From NCBI GenBank assembly GCA_020847975.1, contig JADLBD010000162.1, positions 1-46,661 on the forward strand: 46,661 bases of DNA. The letters are read 5' to 3'. The notes beneath the pieces were generated by a model. It worked only from the letters and a program-made list of their open reading frames with translations, was not told where the DNA came from and searched no databases. Of this stretch, positions 8,768 through 18,504 are shown piece after piece. Position 1 is the first letter of the stretch. Each line of letters begins with the position of its first letter. Source of the DNA: Bryobacterales bacterium. Lineage in GTDB: Bacteria > Acidobacteriota > Terriglobia > Bryobacterales > Bryobacteraceae. The position numbers were made by a program, and so were the translations under genes.

Positions 8768-9565
8768 ATGGATTCTGAGCATTCCATGAATCTCTCGAAT
8801 CCTTTTTCACTCGCCGGCAAGACGGCGCTTATCAATGGAGCAAGCCGGGGAATCGGGCTGGCGATCGCGCAAGGCGCGGCTGCCGCCGGGGCCAATGTGA
8901 TCCTTGCTTCGCGGTCACTGCCTCAACTCGAGGCGCACGCAAAGGAGCTTCGCGAACAGGGCTTTCTCGCGGAAGCGATGAAGCTGGACATGGCGGACAA
9001 CGAAGGGATCGATGCCGCCGCGGCTGCGCTGCCCGAAGTAGACATTCTGATCAATGTGGCGGGCACAAATATCCGCAAGCGGTTCACGGAATATACGCAG
9101 GAAGAATACGAGACCATCATGCAGACGAATCTGCACGGCATTGTGCGGCTGACGAGGCTGGTGGGCGGGCGGATGGTGGAGCGGGGCAAGGGAGGCAAGA
9201 TCGTCCACATCGGCAGCCTGATGTCGGTGCTGGGGTTGCCCTACCTGACGGTGTACGCCATGACAAAGAGCGCGCTGGCCGGGTTGACGCGCACGCTGGC
9301 GGCCGAATGGGGGCGACACAACATTCAAGTGAATTGCATTGCGCCGGGCTTCATCATTACCGACCTCAACCGGGCGATGTGGCAGCAACCTGTTTTGAAA
9401 CAATGGTTGAAGAGCGCACAGGCCAATCCGCGAACGGGCGTGCCCGAGGACATTGCTCCGGTGGCCGTCTTTCTGAGCAGCGCCGCCTCGGACTACGTTA
9501 CGGGGCAAGTGATTGCGGTGGACGGCGGCTACACAACCACTTCCGTATGGCCATTTGAGGCATGA
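8768..9565 (+). CDS. short-chain dehydrogenase/reductase (gluconate 5-dehydrogenase-like)
   Basis: A 265-residue classical SDR. It has the cofactor loop NGASRGIG (23-30), the NVAG motif (96-99, in place of NNAG), Asn121, Ser150, and the catalytic YAMTK with Tyr163 and Lys167, followed by the usual NCIAPGFIITDL. The sequence best resembles gluconate 5-dehydrogenase/2-keto-3-deoxy-type sugar-acid SDRs, reducing or oxidising a sugar acid with NAD(P)H in the cytosol. There is no leader. A second ATG at 8786 would remove six residues and cannot be excluded because neither start has a strong ribosome-binding site. Next to two exported oxidoreductases, it suggests that sugar-acid products made outside are finished inside. 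Confidence 0.86.
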   Translation: MDSEHSMNLSNPFSLAGKTALINGASRGIGLAIAQGAAAAGANVILASRSLPQLEAHAKELREQGFLAEAMKLDMADNEGIDAAAAALPEVDILINVAGTNIRKRFTEYTQEEYETIMQTNLHGIVRLTRLVGGRMVERGKGGKIVHIGSLMSVLGLPYLTVYAMTKSALAGLTRTLAAEWGRHNIQVNCIAPGFIITDLNRAMWQQPVLKQWLKSAQANPRTGVPEDIAPVAVFLSSAASDYVTGQVIAVDGGYTTTSVWPFEA

Positions 9566-9566
9566 G

Positions 9567-10487
9567 ATGAATGCTGTTTCTGCGCTGAGGGTCGTGTTCG
9601 CGGCGGGGATTCTGCTGGGCGCGGCGGCGGCGCAGCAGAAACTCGGCGGGCCGGCTGGCGCGGTCCTCAAGGAGCAAGAGGGCTCGAACGATATCGACTT
9701 CATCTGCCCGATGGACAAGGATGTACGGGCGAAGGAACCGGGGAAGTGCCCGCGCTGCGGGATGAAGCTGGTTCCCGGCATACCCGATTCCTCGGAGTAT
9801 CCGGTGTATTTGAAATTGGATCCGCGCGTTCCACGCCCGGACAAGCCGGTAGGCATGACGTTCCGCGTCGAGGATCCCAAGACGCATGCCACGGTCAAGA
9901 AGTACGAAATCGTTCACGAGAAGTTGTTTCACCTGTTTCTGGTGAGCGATGATTTGAGGTACTTTGCCCACGAGCATCCCACGCCGCAGCCGGACGGCAC
10001 GTTCGTCTTCGATGCGAGGTTTCCGCGAGCCGGGCCCTATCGCGTGGTGGCGGATTTCTATCCCACCGGCGGAACGCCGCAGATGAATATCAGCACGATG
10101 TACGTTGCCGGGCAACCTCCCGCGAAGAAGCCGCTGGCAGCCGACCTGACGCCGCAAACCGGCAGGAATCTGAAGGCGTCGATTACGACGGAGCCGGCGC
10201 AACCGCTGGCCGGATTCAAGACGCTGATGTTTTTTCAACTGGAGCCGGCCGATGGCGGGGCGTTTGAATTGGAGCCGTACATCGGGGCATGGGGCCACAT
10301 GCTGGCGGTGAGTGAAGATCTTGTGGACATGATCCACACGCATCCGTTCCTGGCCGACGGCGGGCCGAAGGTGCAGTTCAACATGATCTTCCCGCGCGAG
10401 GGAATTTACCGGGTGTGGGTACAGTTTCAGAGCAAGGGGCAGGTGAACACGGTGGCGTTCAATGTTCCGGTGAAGGAACTGCGCTGA
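9567..10487 (+). CDS. secreted heavy-metal-binding-domain protein
   Basis: A 306-residue exported protein. After a Sec leader (1-23) comes a heavy-metal-binding domain of the kind found at the N-terminus of copper/silver efflux proteins: DFICPMD (Cys47) and CPRCGMKLVPG (Cys61, Cys64). Two beta-sandwich-like domains follow, both rich in metal-ligand candidates, e.g. YFAHEHP and MIHTHPF. No membrane helix is visible beyond the leader. The ATG at 9567 starts one base after the SDR stop codon; a longer open frame from 9513 only adds residues overlapping the SDR and lacking a leader. Likely a periplasmic copper or other soft-metal binding or sensing protein. Its role next to oxidoreductases is unclear; it might supply or detoxify metal. 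Confidence 0.72.
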   Translation: MNAVSALRVVFAAGILLGAAAAQQKLGGPAGAVLKEQEGSNDIDFICPMDKDVRAKEPGKCPRCGMKLVPGIPDSSEYPVYLKLDPRVPRPDKPVGMTFRVEDPKTHATVKKYEIVHEKLFHLFLVSDDLRYFAHEHPTPQPDGTFVFDARFPRAGPYRVVADFYPTGGTPQMNISTMYVAGQPPAKKPLAADLTPQTGRNLKASITTEPAQPLAGFKTLMFFQLEPADGGAFELEPYIGAWGHMLAVSEDLVDMIHTHPFLADGGPKVQFNMIFPREGIYRVWVQFQSKGQVNTVAFNVPVKELR

Positions 10488-10490
10488 GGA

Positions 10491-11642
<1,152 letters not shown>

Positions 11643-11687
11643 GGGAATGTTCTCCGTTTGTAGCATAAAAGCCGGCGCATGTAGCGC

Positions 11688-11693
11688 TATACT
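11688..11693 (+). promoter_or_regulatory. -10 box TATACT very close to the start codon
   Basis: TATACT lies 11 bases before the ATG of the GH42-like gene at 11705, in a 62-bp divergent gap. Transcription should begin about 4-5 bases before the start codon, and no Shine-Dalgarno sequence is present, so the message is predicted to be nearly leaderless. No good -35 box is seen. Confidence 0.4.
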
Positions 11694-11704
11694 CGCAGTT
11701 TCAG

Positions 11705-14242
11705 ATGGTCAAATTTCTCTATTACCTGCTTCTGGCGCCCGGCTTCGCACAGGGCGCGGAGATCATGCTTCCGGCGGCATCCTTCGAGCGCTCGGGCACT
11801 TTGCATGCCGCCTACCGCACCGGCCAGTTGGCGACCGGAGCCGGGGAACTCACCATCCGGTGGACGGATGCGCACGGACGTCTCATTGAGAACCGCAGGA
11901 TCGAGGTGAAGCTGAACGACGAGAACCAGATCAGCTTCACGCTCGACCTGGGGCGGGCCGCCGCCATGCGAAATCAGTTGAGCGCACACTTCCTGTTCGA
12001 TGGAGTGAATCAGCGCGGTCAGCCGGACCACCGTGAGGAGGACGCGAAAGCGGAATTCATTGCGCGTCCCGCAAACCGCTCCTGGCGGGACTACGAGATC
12101 ATCATGTGGCAGAATCGCAAGTCCGCCCAGGTGGCGGCGTTGAAGACGATCGGCATCAGCGGGGGGCAGTGGGTGGGGCGGAACCGCTCGCTGCCGGATT
12201 TTCTGTTGAGCAACGATCTGCGGTGGTATGCAGAGAATATCGCCACGGATTTCTATTCGGAATACCATCGCTATTTCCCGGACCGGCGCAATGATTGGAA
12301 GTTCCTGGAGGCTCGGGAGCAGTACAAGAAAGACCGGACCAGCAAGGAGCCGTTCAAGCGCCACCCGAGTTTGAGCGATGCTTCCTGGCTGGCTATGGTT
12401 CATGACCGGCTGGTGGAGACCGCGAAGTTCTATGCGCCGTACCGGCCGTTTTTCTACAGCCTGGGGGATGAAAGCGGCATTGCGAACCTCGCCGCTTTTT
12501 GGGATTTCGACTTTTCCGACGAGTCCCTGGTACCGATGAGGCGCTGGCTGCGGGAGCGCTACGCCACGCTGCGCGCTCTGAATGAGCAGTGGGGGACGGA
12601 CTTCCAGAACTGGGATGCCGTCATCCCGCCCACCACCGATGAAGCGATGAAACGGCAGGGGGAGAATTTCTCCGCCTGGAGCGACTTCAAGGAGTGGATG
12701 GACATCGCCTACGCGAGGGCGCTCAAGATGGGCGCGGATGCGATCCACAGTGTCGATCCGGAGGCATACATCGGGATTGGGGGCGGGCAGATGCCGGGGT
12801 GGGGCGGATACGACTATTCGCGCATTACCGAGTCGCTGAATGCTATTGAACCCTATGACATTGGTAACAATATCGAGATTATACGGTCTTTAAATCCGAA
12901 GATGGCAGTGTTGACGACGGCTTTCGCGACGGGGCCCTGGGAGAAGCACCGGGTGTGGTACGAATTGCTCCACGGCAACCGGGGACTGATTATCTGGGAT
13001 GACAAGTCAGCATTCATTGGCGAGGACAATGCGATCGGCCCCAGAGGGAAGGAGACCGCTCCTTATTACGAGGAACTGCGGGGCGGGCTGGGGGCGCTGC
13101 TGATCAACAGCCGGCGCGTCGCGGATCCCATCGCGATCCACTACTCGCAGCCGAGCATGCGGGTTGAGTGGATGCTGGCGCAGCGGCCAAAGGGAGAGCA
13201 GTGGGTGCTGCGGAATTCGAGCACGGAATACCGGGACAGCAACTTTCTCCGGCTGCGCGAATCGTACTGCCGGCTGATCGAGGATGAGGGGCTGCAATAC
13301 AACTTCGTTTCCTACCGCCAGATGGAGCAGGGAGAACTGGCGCGTGGCGGATATCGCGTTTTGATCCTGCCGCACTCGACGGCTGTTTCCGAAGCGGAGG
13401 CGCGCGCGATGCGGGAGTTCGTCGAGGGCGGCGGCACGCTGATTGCCGACGGCCAGCCGGCTGCTTTCGACGAGCACTGCCGCAGGCTTCCCAAGCCATG
13501 GCTCGCCGATCTGTTCGAGCAGAAGCCCGATAGGGCCATTCTGCTGAAGGCGGACGTTCTCAACTATCATCAGGACCGCGTGGTAGGCAAGGAGGGCGAG
13601 GTGAAGCGGATGATGGGCGAAGTGCTGGGGCGGGCGGGGATCAGGCCGGAATTCGCGGTTACCGATGGTTCGGGTAATCCGGTGACGGGGGTGGAGACGC
13701 ACGTGTTTCGTAACGGGGGTGTCCGGCTGGTGGCGCTGCTGACGAATCCGGAATTACGCATTGATGAACTGGGACCGCCGGAGTTCAGATCGAATGACCG
13801 GTTCGCGAAGCCTGTGACCGTGCGGCTTCGGTTGCCCGGTGAACGATTCGTTTATGACGTACGGGGAGCGAAAGGGCTCGGACGGCGAAGGGAACTGAGT
13901 GTTACGCTTGACCCTTACGAGCCGACGATCTTCGCCGTTGCGGCGGAGGAGATCCCCGCGATGCAACTTGCCGCTCCCGCGCGTGTGCCGCTCGGCGGCA
14001 GGGTTGCAGTGGGCATCCGGTTCACCACGGCGACGCCGGCGGAGAACCACGTCTTGCATATTGATGTGGTGAATCCTTCGGGTAAAGCAGTGCCGTTTTA
14101 TTCGGGGAATCTGGTGGCGCATGAGGGAACGGCGGCGAGGGAAATTCCGCTTGCGCTCAATGACCCGCCGGGGCGGTGGGAGGTCCGCGTGAAGGATATC
14201 CTCAGCGGGCAATTGAAAACAGCGGCCTTCGAGGTGTACTGA
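11705..14242 (+). CDS. secreted GH42-like glycoside hydrolase/beta-galactosidase-trimerisation-like protein
   Basis: An 845-residue exported protein (leader 1-17). After an N-terminal beta domain (about 20-120) comes a TIM-barrel region with DYEIIMWQ, then the barrel strand end FFYSLGDESG, where Glu256 sits at the position of the acid/base of GH42-type enzymes. Next follow LNEQWGTDFQNW, typical of GH42-like proteins, and GLIIWDD. A Rossmann-like segment (about 540-590, VLILPHSTAVSEAEARAM, GGTLIADG) matches the beta-galactosidase trimerisation domain, and C-terminal beta domains complete the chain. I do not see an obvious catalytic nucleophile in the TTAFATGPW strand, so activity is uncertain. 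The stop overlaps the start of the M28-like peptidase by one base (TGATG). Probably periplasmic or outer-surface glycan breakdown with its neighbours. Confidence 0.75.
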   Translation: MVKFLYYLLLAPGFAQGAEIMLPAASFERSGTLHAAYRTGQLATGAGELTIRWTDAHGRLIENRRIEVKLNDENQISFTLDLGRAAAMRNQLSAHFLFDGVNQRGQPDHREEDAKAEFIARPANRSWRDYEIIMWQNRKSAQVAALKTIGISGGQWVGRNRSLPDFLLSNDLRWYAENIATDFYSEYHRYFPDRRNDWKFLEAREQYKKDRTSKEPFKRHPSLSDASWLAMVHDRLVETAKFYAPYRPFFYSLGDESGIANLAAFWDFDFSDESLVPMRRWLRERYATLRALNEQWGTDFQNWDAVIPPTTDEAMKRQGENFSAWSDFKEWMDIAYARALKMGADAIHSVDPEAYIGIGGGQMPGWGGYDYSRITESLNAIEPYDIGNNIEIIRSLNPKMAVLTTAFATGPWEKHRVWYELLHGNRGLIIWDDKSAFIGEDNAIGPRGKETAPYYEELRGGLGALLINSRRVADPIAIHYSQPSMRVEWMLAQRPKGEQWVLRNSSTEYRDSNFLRLRESYCRLIEDEGLQYNFVSYRQMEQGELARGGYRVLILPHSTAVSEAEARAMREFVEGGGTLIADGQPAAFDEHCRRLPKPWLADLFEQKPDRAILLKADVLNYHQDRVVGKEGEVKRMMGEVLGRAGIRPEFAVTDGSGNPVTGVETHVFRNGGVRLVALLTNPELRIDELGPPEFRSNDRFAKPVTVRLRLPGERFVYDVRGAKGLGRRRELSVTLDPYEPTIFAVAAEEIPAMQLAAPARVPLGGRVAVGIRFTTATPAENHVLHIDVVNPSGKAVPFYSGNLVAHEGTAAREIPLALNDPPGRWEVRVKDILSGQLKTAAFEVY

Positions 14243-16158
14243 TGAAAATTCTCTTTTGCGCGTTCCTTCTAACGAGCGGCGCTGTTGCGCGCGCGGAAAC
14301 GGCGGCTCCCTCCCTCGAAGCCATCCTTCGGAATGTGCGGGCTGCCTACAATTCCGGGCAGGCGATGGACTACATGCGCCATGTCTACGCCAACGACCGC
14401 TATTTCACGTTCCCGCGTTTTCAAGCCACGGCGGAATATCTGAAGGCGGAGATGCAGAAAGCGGGTCTGCGCAACGCGGAGATTTTGGGCGCGCCGGCGG
14501 ATGGCGTAACGCAAGCAGGCTTCTGGACGATGCCGCTTGCCTGGGATGTGAAGAGCGCGCGCCTGGAGATACTCGACTCGAGTTTGCCCGAGGCGAGCCG
14601 CGTGCTTGCGGACTACGAGAAGGTTCCATCGTCGCTGGGCATGTGGAGCGGACCGACGGCGCCGGGCGGTGTCACGGCGGAGATTGTCGAGGTGAAGAAG
14701 GGCGACATCGGCCGGTTGGGGCAGATGGACCTGCACGGCAAACTGGCGCTCACCGAGATGAACCCAGCCAACATCAAGTGGCTTCTGGTAAAGGCGGGCG
14801 CGCTGGGGGCGATCAACACATTCACGGAGAATCCTTCGCTAGCGGACGGCCGCCAGTGGGTGAATGCCTGGGGTGACGATGGCTGGGCGTTCACCAAGAG
14901 GAGCACGCCGCTGTTGTGTTTTTCCATCACGCCGCGGCAGGCGTCGCTGGTGCGGAAGCTGCTGGCGCGCGGGCCGGTGCGTGTCAAGGCGGTGGTGGAT
15001 GCGCGCTACTACTCGGGGACCTATCCTTACGTCACTGCCGTCGTGCCGGGCACCGGGCCTGAGGAAGTGCTGACGCTCGGTCATATGGCGGAGCAGGGCG
15101 CCCAAGACAACGCCACCGGCGTGGCCGCGACTCTGGAGGCGCTCGGCACGCTGCATCGATTGATCGAGGAGGGAAAACTGCCGCGGCCGAAGCGCTCGAT
15201 TCGCATACTTGCGATGGGGGAGATGTACGGCTCGATGCATTATGTGGAGCACAATCCGGAGCGTATCCGGCGCACGGTCGCCGCCATGTGCGTAGATACG
15301 CCGGCCGCCTCGTATGACCTGGCGGGCACGGAGTACAGCTTTTACATGAACCCGCATGTGGCGAAGGACTTCACGGATGCGTTCATCCTCGAGGTTGCCG
15401 CCAGCCACTTGCGGACCGTGGGGCGGCCGTGGCATGAGAAGCCGTTCACTACCGGCACGGATACCTATCTGGCGGAGCCGATGGTGGGCATCCCGACGGT
15501 GTGGGGCTACAGCGGCAGCGGCGTGGAGACGCACCACAACAGCGAAGATACGCCGGATCGCGTGGATACGCGTTCGCTGCGCGACATCTCCGTCATTGAC
15601 GCCGCGTTTCTTTACTACATTGCCAACGCAGGTGAGCAGGAGGCGATATGGCTGGCGCGGCTTAGCGAGAGCCGCGGTTACCGGCGGATGCTGAAGGCTG
15701 TGGAGCAATCGACGGAGCACCTCGATTATGCGCTGGATAGGGAGACGCAGGCGGTGTTGAGCGTTCTGCGCCTGGCGCAGGAATCGCGCCGTGAGGAATT
15801 GCGGAGATCGCTCGATCCGATGGTAGAACGGCTGCGCCGGTTTCGCGATCTGCAATTCGCGCGTACGGCCAGCCGCGAGGAGATTACGCCTGCCCCCGCG
15901 GATGGCGCCAAAATCATTGTGAAGCGAAAACGTTTTGGAACGGTTCCGCTCGATGACCTGCCGCACGAGCAGTGGGGCAAGTATCCTTCGGGCGCGTGGG
16001 CGGCCATTCCGACCATTGCGCTGTACTGGTGCGACGGTCATCGCAATCTCGCCGAAGTGGCGCGTTTGACGCAACTCGAACTCGGCAGGACGGACTTCGA
16101 TTTTGTGGGGCACTTCCGCTTCCTCCGCCGGCACAATTACGTCGATTTCGTGGAATGA
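14242..16158 (+). CDS. secreted M28-like aminopeptidase with C-terminal winged-helix-like domain
   Basis: A 638-residue exported zinc peptidase (leader 1-19). Candidate metal ligands and catalytic residues of the M28/DUF4910-like fold are His281 (LGHMAEQG), Asp289 (QDNATG), Glu327 (GEMYGS), Asp352 (CVDTPA) and His431/432 (VETHHNSEDTPD). A PA-like insertion precedes the catalytic domain (about 120-250). The last 60 residues (ALYWCDGHRNLAEVARL to the end) resemble a winged helix, as seen in DUF4910-type aminopeptidases. The open frame extends back to 14176, but the ATG at 14242 begins the leader and overlaps the upstream stop. It probably trims peptides released from glycoproteins or cell-wall material handled by the neighbouring hydrolases. 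Confidence 0.82.
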   Translation: MKILFCAFLLTSGAVARAETAAPSLEAILRNVRAAYNSGQAMDYMRHVYANDRYFTFPRFQATAEYLKAEMQKAGLRNAEILGAPADGVTQAGFWTMPLAWDVKSARLEILDSSLPEASRVLADYEKVPSSLGMWSGPTAPGGVTAEIVEVKKGDIGRLGQMDLHGKLALTEMNPANIKWLLVKAGALGAINTFTENPSLADGRQWVNAWGDDGWAFTKRSTPLLCFSITPRQASLVRKLLARGPVRVKAVVDARYYSGTYPYVTAVVPGTGPEEVLTLGHMAEQGAQDNATGVAATLEALGTLHRLIEEGKLPRPKRSIRILAMGEMYGSMHYVEHNPERIRRTVAAMCVDTPAASYDLAGTEYSFYMNPHVAKDFTDAFILEVAASHLRTVGRPWHEKPFTTGTDTYLAEPMVGIPTVWGYSGSGVETHHNSEDTPDRVDTRSLRDISVIDAAFLYYIANAGEQEAIWLARLSESRGYRRMLKAVEQSTEHLDYALDRETQAVLSVLRLAQESRREELRRSLDPMVERLRRFRDLQFARTASREEITPAPADGAKIIVKRKRFGTVPLDDLPHEQWGKYPSGAWAAIPTIALYWCDGHRNLAEVARLTQLELGRTDFDFVGHFRFLRRHNYVDFVE

Positions 16159-16181
16159 GCATCAGGTAATATTGGAGACTT

Positions 16182-18494
16182 ATGGCGCCAAACAAGCTGA
16201 TTCTCGCGCTGTTCCTGTCCCTGCCCGCGGTGGCGGACACGGTTTCGCCGCTGTTCGCACGAGGGTACACGGTGATGCCGCAGCCGCAAGTGGTGAAGCT
16301 CGGGACGGGAGAGTTCGTTTTTTCCGAGGATTGGAAGTTGGAACTGGACGGTGTTTCTCCGGGGGATTCCGCGCTGGAGATGCTGCGCGAGGAGTTCGCG
16401 GAGCGCTTTCACCGCCGGCTTTCGCCTTCCTCGAATGCCGCCGGCGTACTCCGGCTGGTGATCGCGGCGGGGCCGGCAAAGGTAGGCACGGCGCAGGACC
16501 GCGAGCGAGACGTGCTGGGGCAACAGGCCTATACGATGGACCTCAGTTCGAATCGCATCATCATCAGCGCTAGTGCGCCGGCGGGACTTTACTATGGCGC
16601 TGTCACACTGGCGCAGTTGCTCAAACCGCGCGACGGCCAGTTGTTCTATCCCGAGGCGCACATCGAAGACTGGCCCGATCTGCAATTGCGACAGATCTAT
16701 TGGGATGACGCACACCACCTGGACCGTCTGGATACGCTGAAACAAGCGGTCCGCACGGCGGCCTTTTTCAAGATCAACGGATTCGCCCTGAAACTGGAAG
16801 GGCACTTTCAATTCAAGAGCGCGCCCGCCGTGGTGGAGCCGCAGGCCATGCCGCCGGCCGAGTATCAGGAACTGACGGACTACGCGCTGCGCCGCCACGT
16901 GCAACTGATCCCGTTTCTCGATGGGCCGGCGCACATTGCTTTCATTCTGAAGCACCCGGAATACGCGAAGCTGCGGGAGTATCCGGACAGCAATTACGAG
17001 TTGTGCGTCACCAATCCCGATTCCTACAAGCTGCTGCATGGGATGTATCAGGACCTGCTGGATGCGAACAAAGGCGGGAAGTATTTCTATCTTTCGACGG
17101 ATGAGCCGTACTATGTGGGCATGGCGGACAATGCGCAATGCCGCGAGGCGGCGCGGGCAAAGGAGTTGGGGAGTGCCGGAAAGCTGCTGGCGGAGTTTCT
17201 GCACAAAGCGGCCGGCTACCTGCATGACCGCGGGCGCACGGTGATCTTTTGGGGCGAGTATCCGCTGAAGCCCGGCGACCTCTCTTCGCTGCCTTCCTAT
17301 CTGGTGAACGGGGAAGTTTACGGACCGGAATTCGATCCGCTCTTTCGGAAACATGGAATTCGGGAAATGATTTACACCTCCACCCAGGGAGAGGAACGGC
17401 AGTTTCCGCAATATTACCCGCTGCCTCCGTCGCGGCGCCTTCACCAGGAACGGCCGCCGGGCCGGCGTGTGTTTGATACGTTCCAGAAGATTGCTTATGA
17501 CACGGCGCGCCGCGACGCGGACCTGATGGGCATGATCAACGCTGCGTGGGCGGATGCGGGGCTTCACCCGGAAACCTTCTGGCTGGGGTACGCCTCGGCC
17601 GCGGCTTCCGGGTGGCATCCCGGCTCGCCGGAGCCGGATGAAACCATGGCGAGCTTCTATCCTCTCTACTACGGCCGCCGCGCCTACAACATGGATCGGG
17701 TGTATCAGTTGATGAGCGGGCAGGCGCAGTTCTGGTGGGATAGCTGGGAAGTGGGGCCTTCGAAGGCGCGCAAGCCGATCTGGGGAAATTCGGAAGAGAT
17801 TTTCCAGCCGCCGCATGCGGCGCGCGACCAGAGCATAGCGCTTCCGCCCGCTCCATCGCCGGACCTCGGTTATACGGGGGATTGGACGAAAGACAACGCA
17901 AAGCGGCTGCAATTGGCGGCGGACTTTCTGGCGGAGAACGATGAACTGCTGGGGCTGCTGCACGCGAATCTTCCGCTTGCGGATCGCAACGGCTACAACC
18001 TCGAGGTGTTTCTCTCGATCGCGCGGCTGGACCGGCATAACCTGGAGATGCTGCGCGGCATCGCGCGCATGGACGGCCTGCTGCGCAGCGCTTCACAAGC
18101 CGCGGGAAGGAACCGCGCAGAGGAAGCGGTGCGGATGGTGGATCAGGCGCTCGAGCAGGCGTACGAGATTCGCTATTCCCGCAACAAAGCGCTAGCCGAT
18201 GCCACCGCCACGTGGTATAAATCGTGGTTCCCGCGTGTCGCCGAAGCCAACGGCAGGCGATTCCTGCACGAGTTGGACGATGTGAAAGATCACGTGCCGG
18301 ATCGCACCGTCGATATGACGTATCTGGTGTATCGCGAACTGCTGCTCCCGTTCGGGGAATGGGCGGAGCAGATGCGGACGGCGCGTAACACCTATGCGGC
18401 CGCTCACAAGCTGCCGGCGCGGAACGAGCGTTTCGACTGGAAGGATCTGGCTCCAGTGCACCACTCAGCGACCGCGGAGATCAGCCTCGAGTAA
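16182..18494 (+). CDS. secreted GH20 family beta-N-acetylhexosaminidase-like protein
   Basis: A 770-residue exported protein (leader 1-19) with an N-terminal GH20b-type domain (about 30-160, ending in the family motif GLYYGAVTLAQLL) and a GH20 barrel. The catalytic Asp-Glu pair is Asp307-Glu308 in YLSTDEPYY; the usual preceding GG is replaced by ST. Substrate-side residues such as the IYWDD and HVQLIPFLDGPAH motifs are in place. A long helical C-terminal region follows (about 560-770) with no recognised domain. GGAG at 16174-16177 supports the ATG. It ends a three-gene plus-strand run and converges on the second TonB transporter with 10 bp between stops. Expected reaction: release of terminal N-acetylhexosamine from chitin-like or glycoprotein glycans. 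Confidence 0.82.
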   Translation: MAPNKLILALFLSLPAVADTVSPLFARGYTVMPQPQVVKLGTGEFVFSEDWKLELDGVSPGDSALEMLREEFAERFHRRLSPSSNAAGVLRLVIAAGPAKVGTAQDRERDVLGQQAYTMDLSSNRIIISASAPAGLYYGAVTLAQLLKPRDGQLFYPEAHIEDWPDLQLRQIYWDDAHHLDRLDTLKQAVRTAAFFKINGFALKLEGHFQFKSAPAVVEPQAMPPAEYQELTDYALRRHVQLIPFLDGPAHIAFILKHPEYAKLREYPDSNYELCVTNPDSYKLLHGMYQDLLDANKGGKYFYLSTDEPYYVGMADNAQCREAARAKELGSAGKLLAEFLHKAAGYLHDRGRTVIFWGEYPLKPGDLSSLPSYLVNGEVYGPEFDPLFRKHGIREMIYTSTQGEERQFPQYYPLPPSRRLHQERPPGRRVFDTFQKIAYDTARRDADLMGMINAAWADAGLHPETFWLGYASAAASGWHPGSPEPDETMASFYPLYYGRRAYNMDRVYQLMSGQAQFWWDSWEVGPSKARKPIWGNSEEIFQPPHAARDQSIALPPAPSPDLGYTGDWTKDNAKRLQLAADFLAENDELLGLLHANLPLADRNGYNLEVFLSIARLDRHNLEMLRGIARMDGLLRSASQAAGRNRAEEAVRMVDQALEQAYEIRYSRNKALADATATWYKSWFPRVAEANGRRFLHELDDVKDHVPDRTVDMTYLVYRELLLPFGEWAEQMRTARNTYAAAHKLPARNERFDWKDLAPVHHSATAEISLE

Positions 18495-18504
18495 GTGGAG
18501 CCCG

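Noticed and set aside
14839..16134. Long open frame antisense to the M28-like peptidase (431 codons)
   Set aside because: It is Arg/His/Pro-rich, matches no family, and mirrors a well-supported gene; a GC-rich codon shadow.
16137..18038. 633-codon frame antisense to the GH20 gene
   Set aside because: Low-complexity Arg-rich translation with no leader, motif or ribosome-binding site; shadow of the GH20 gene.
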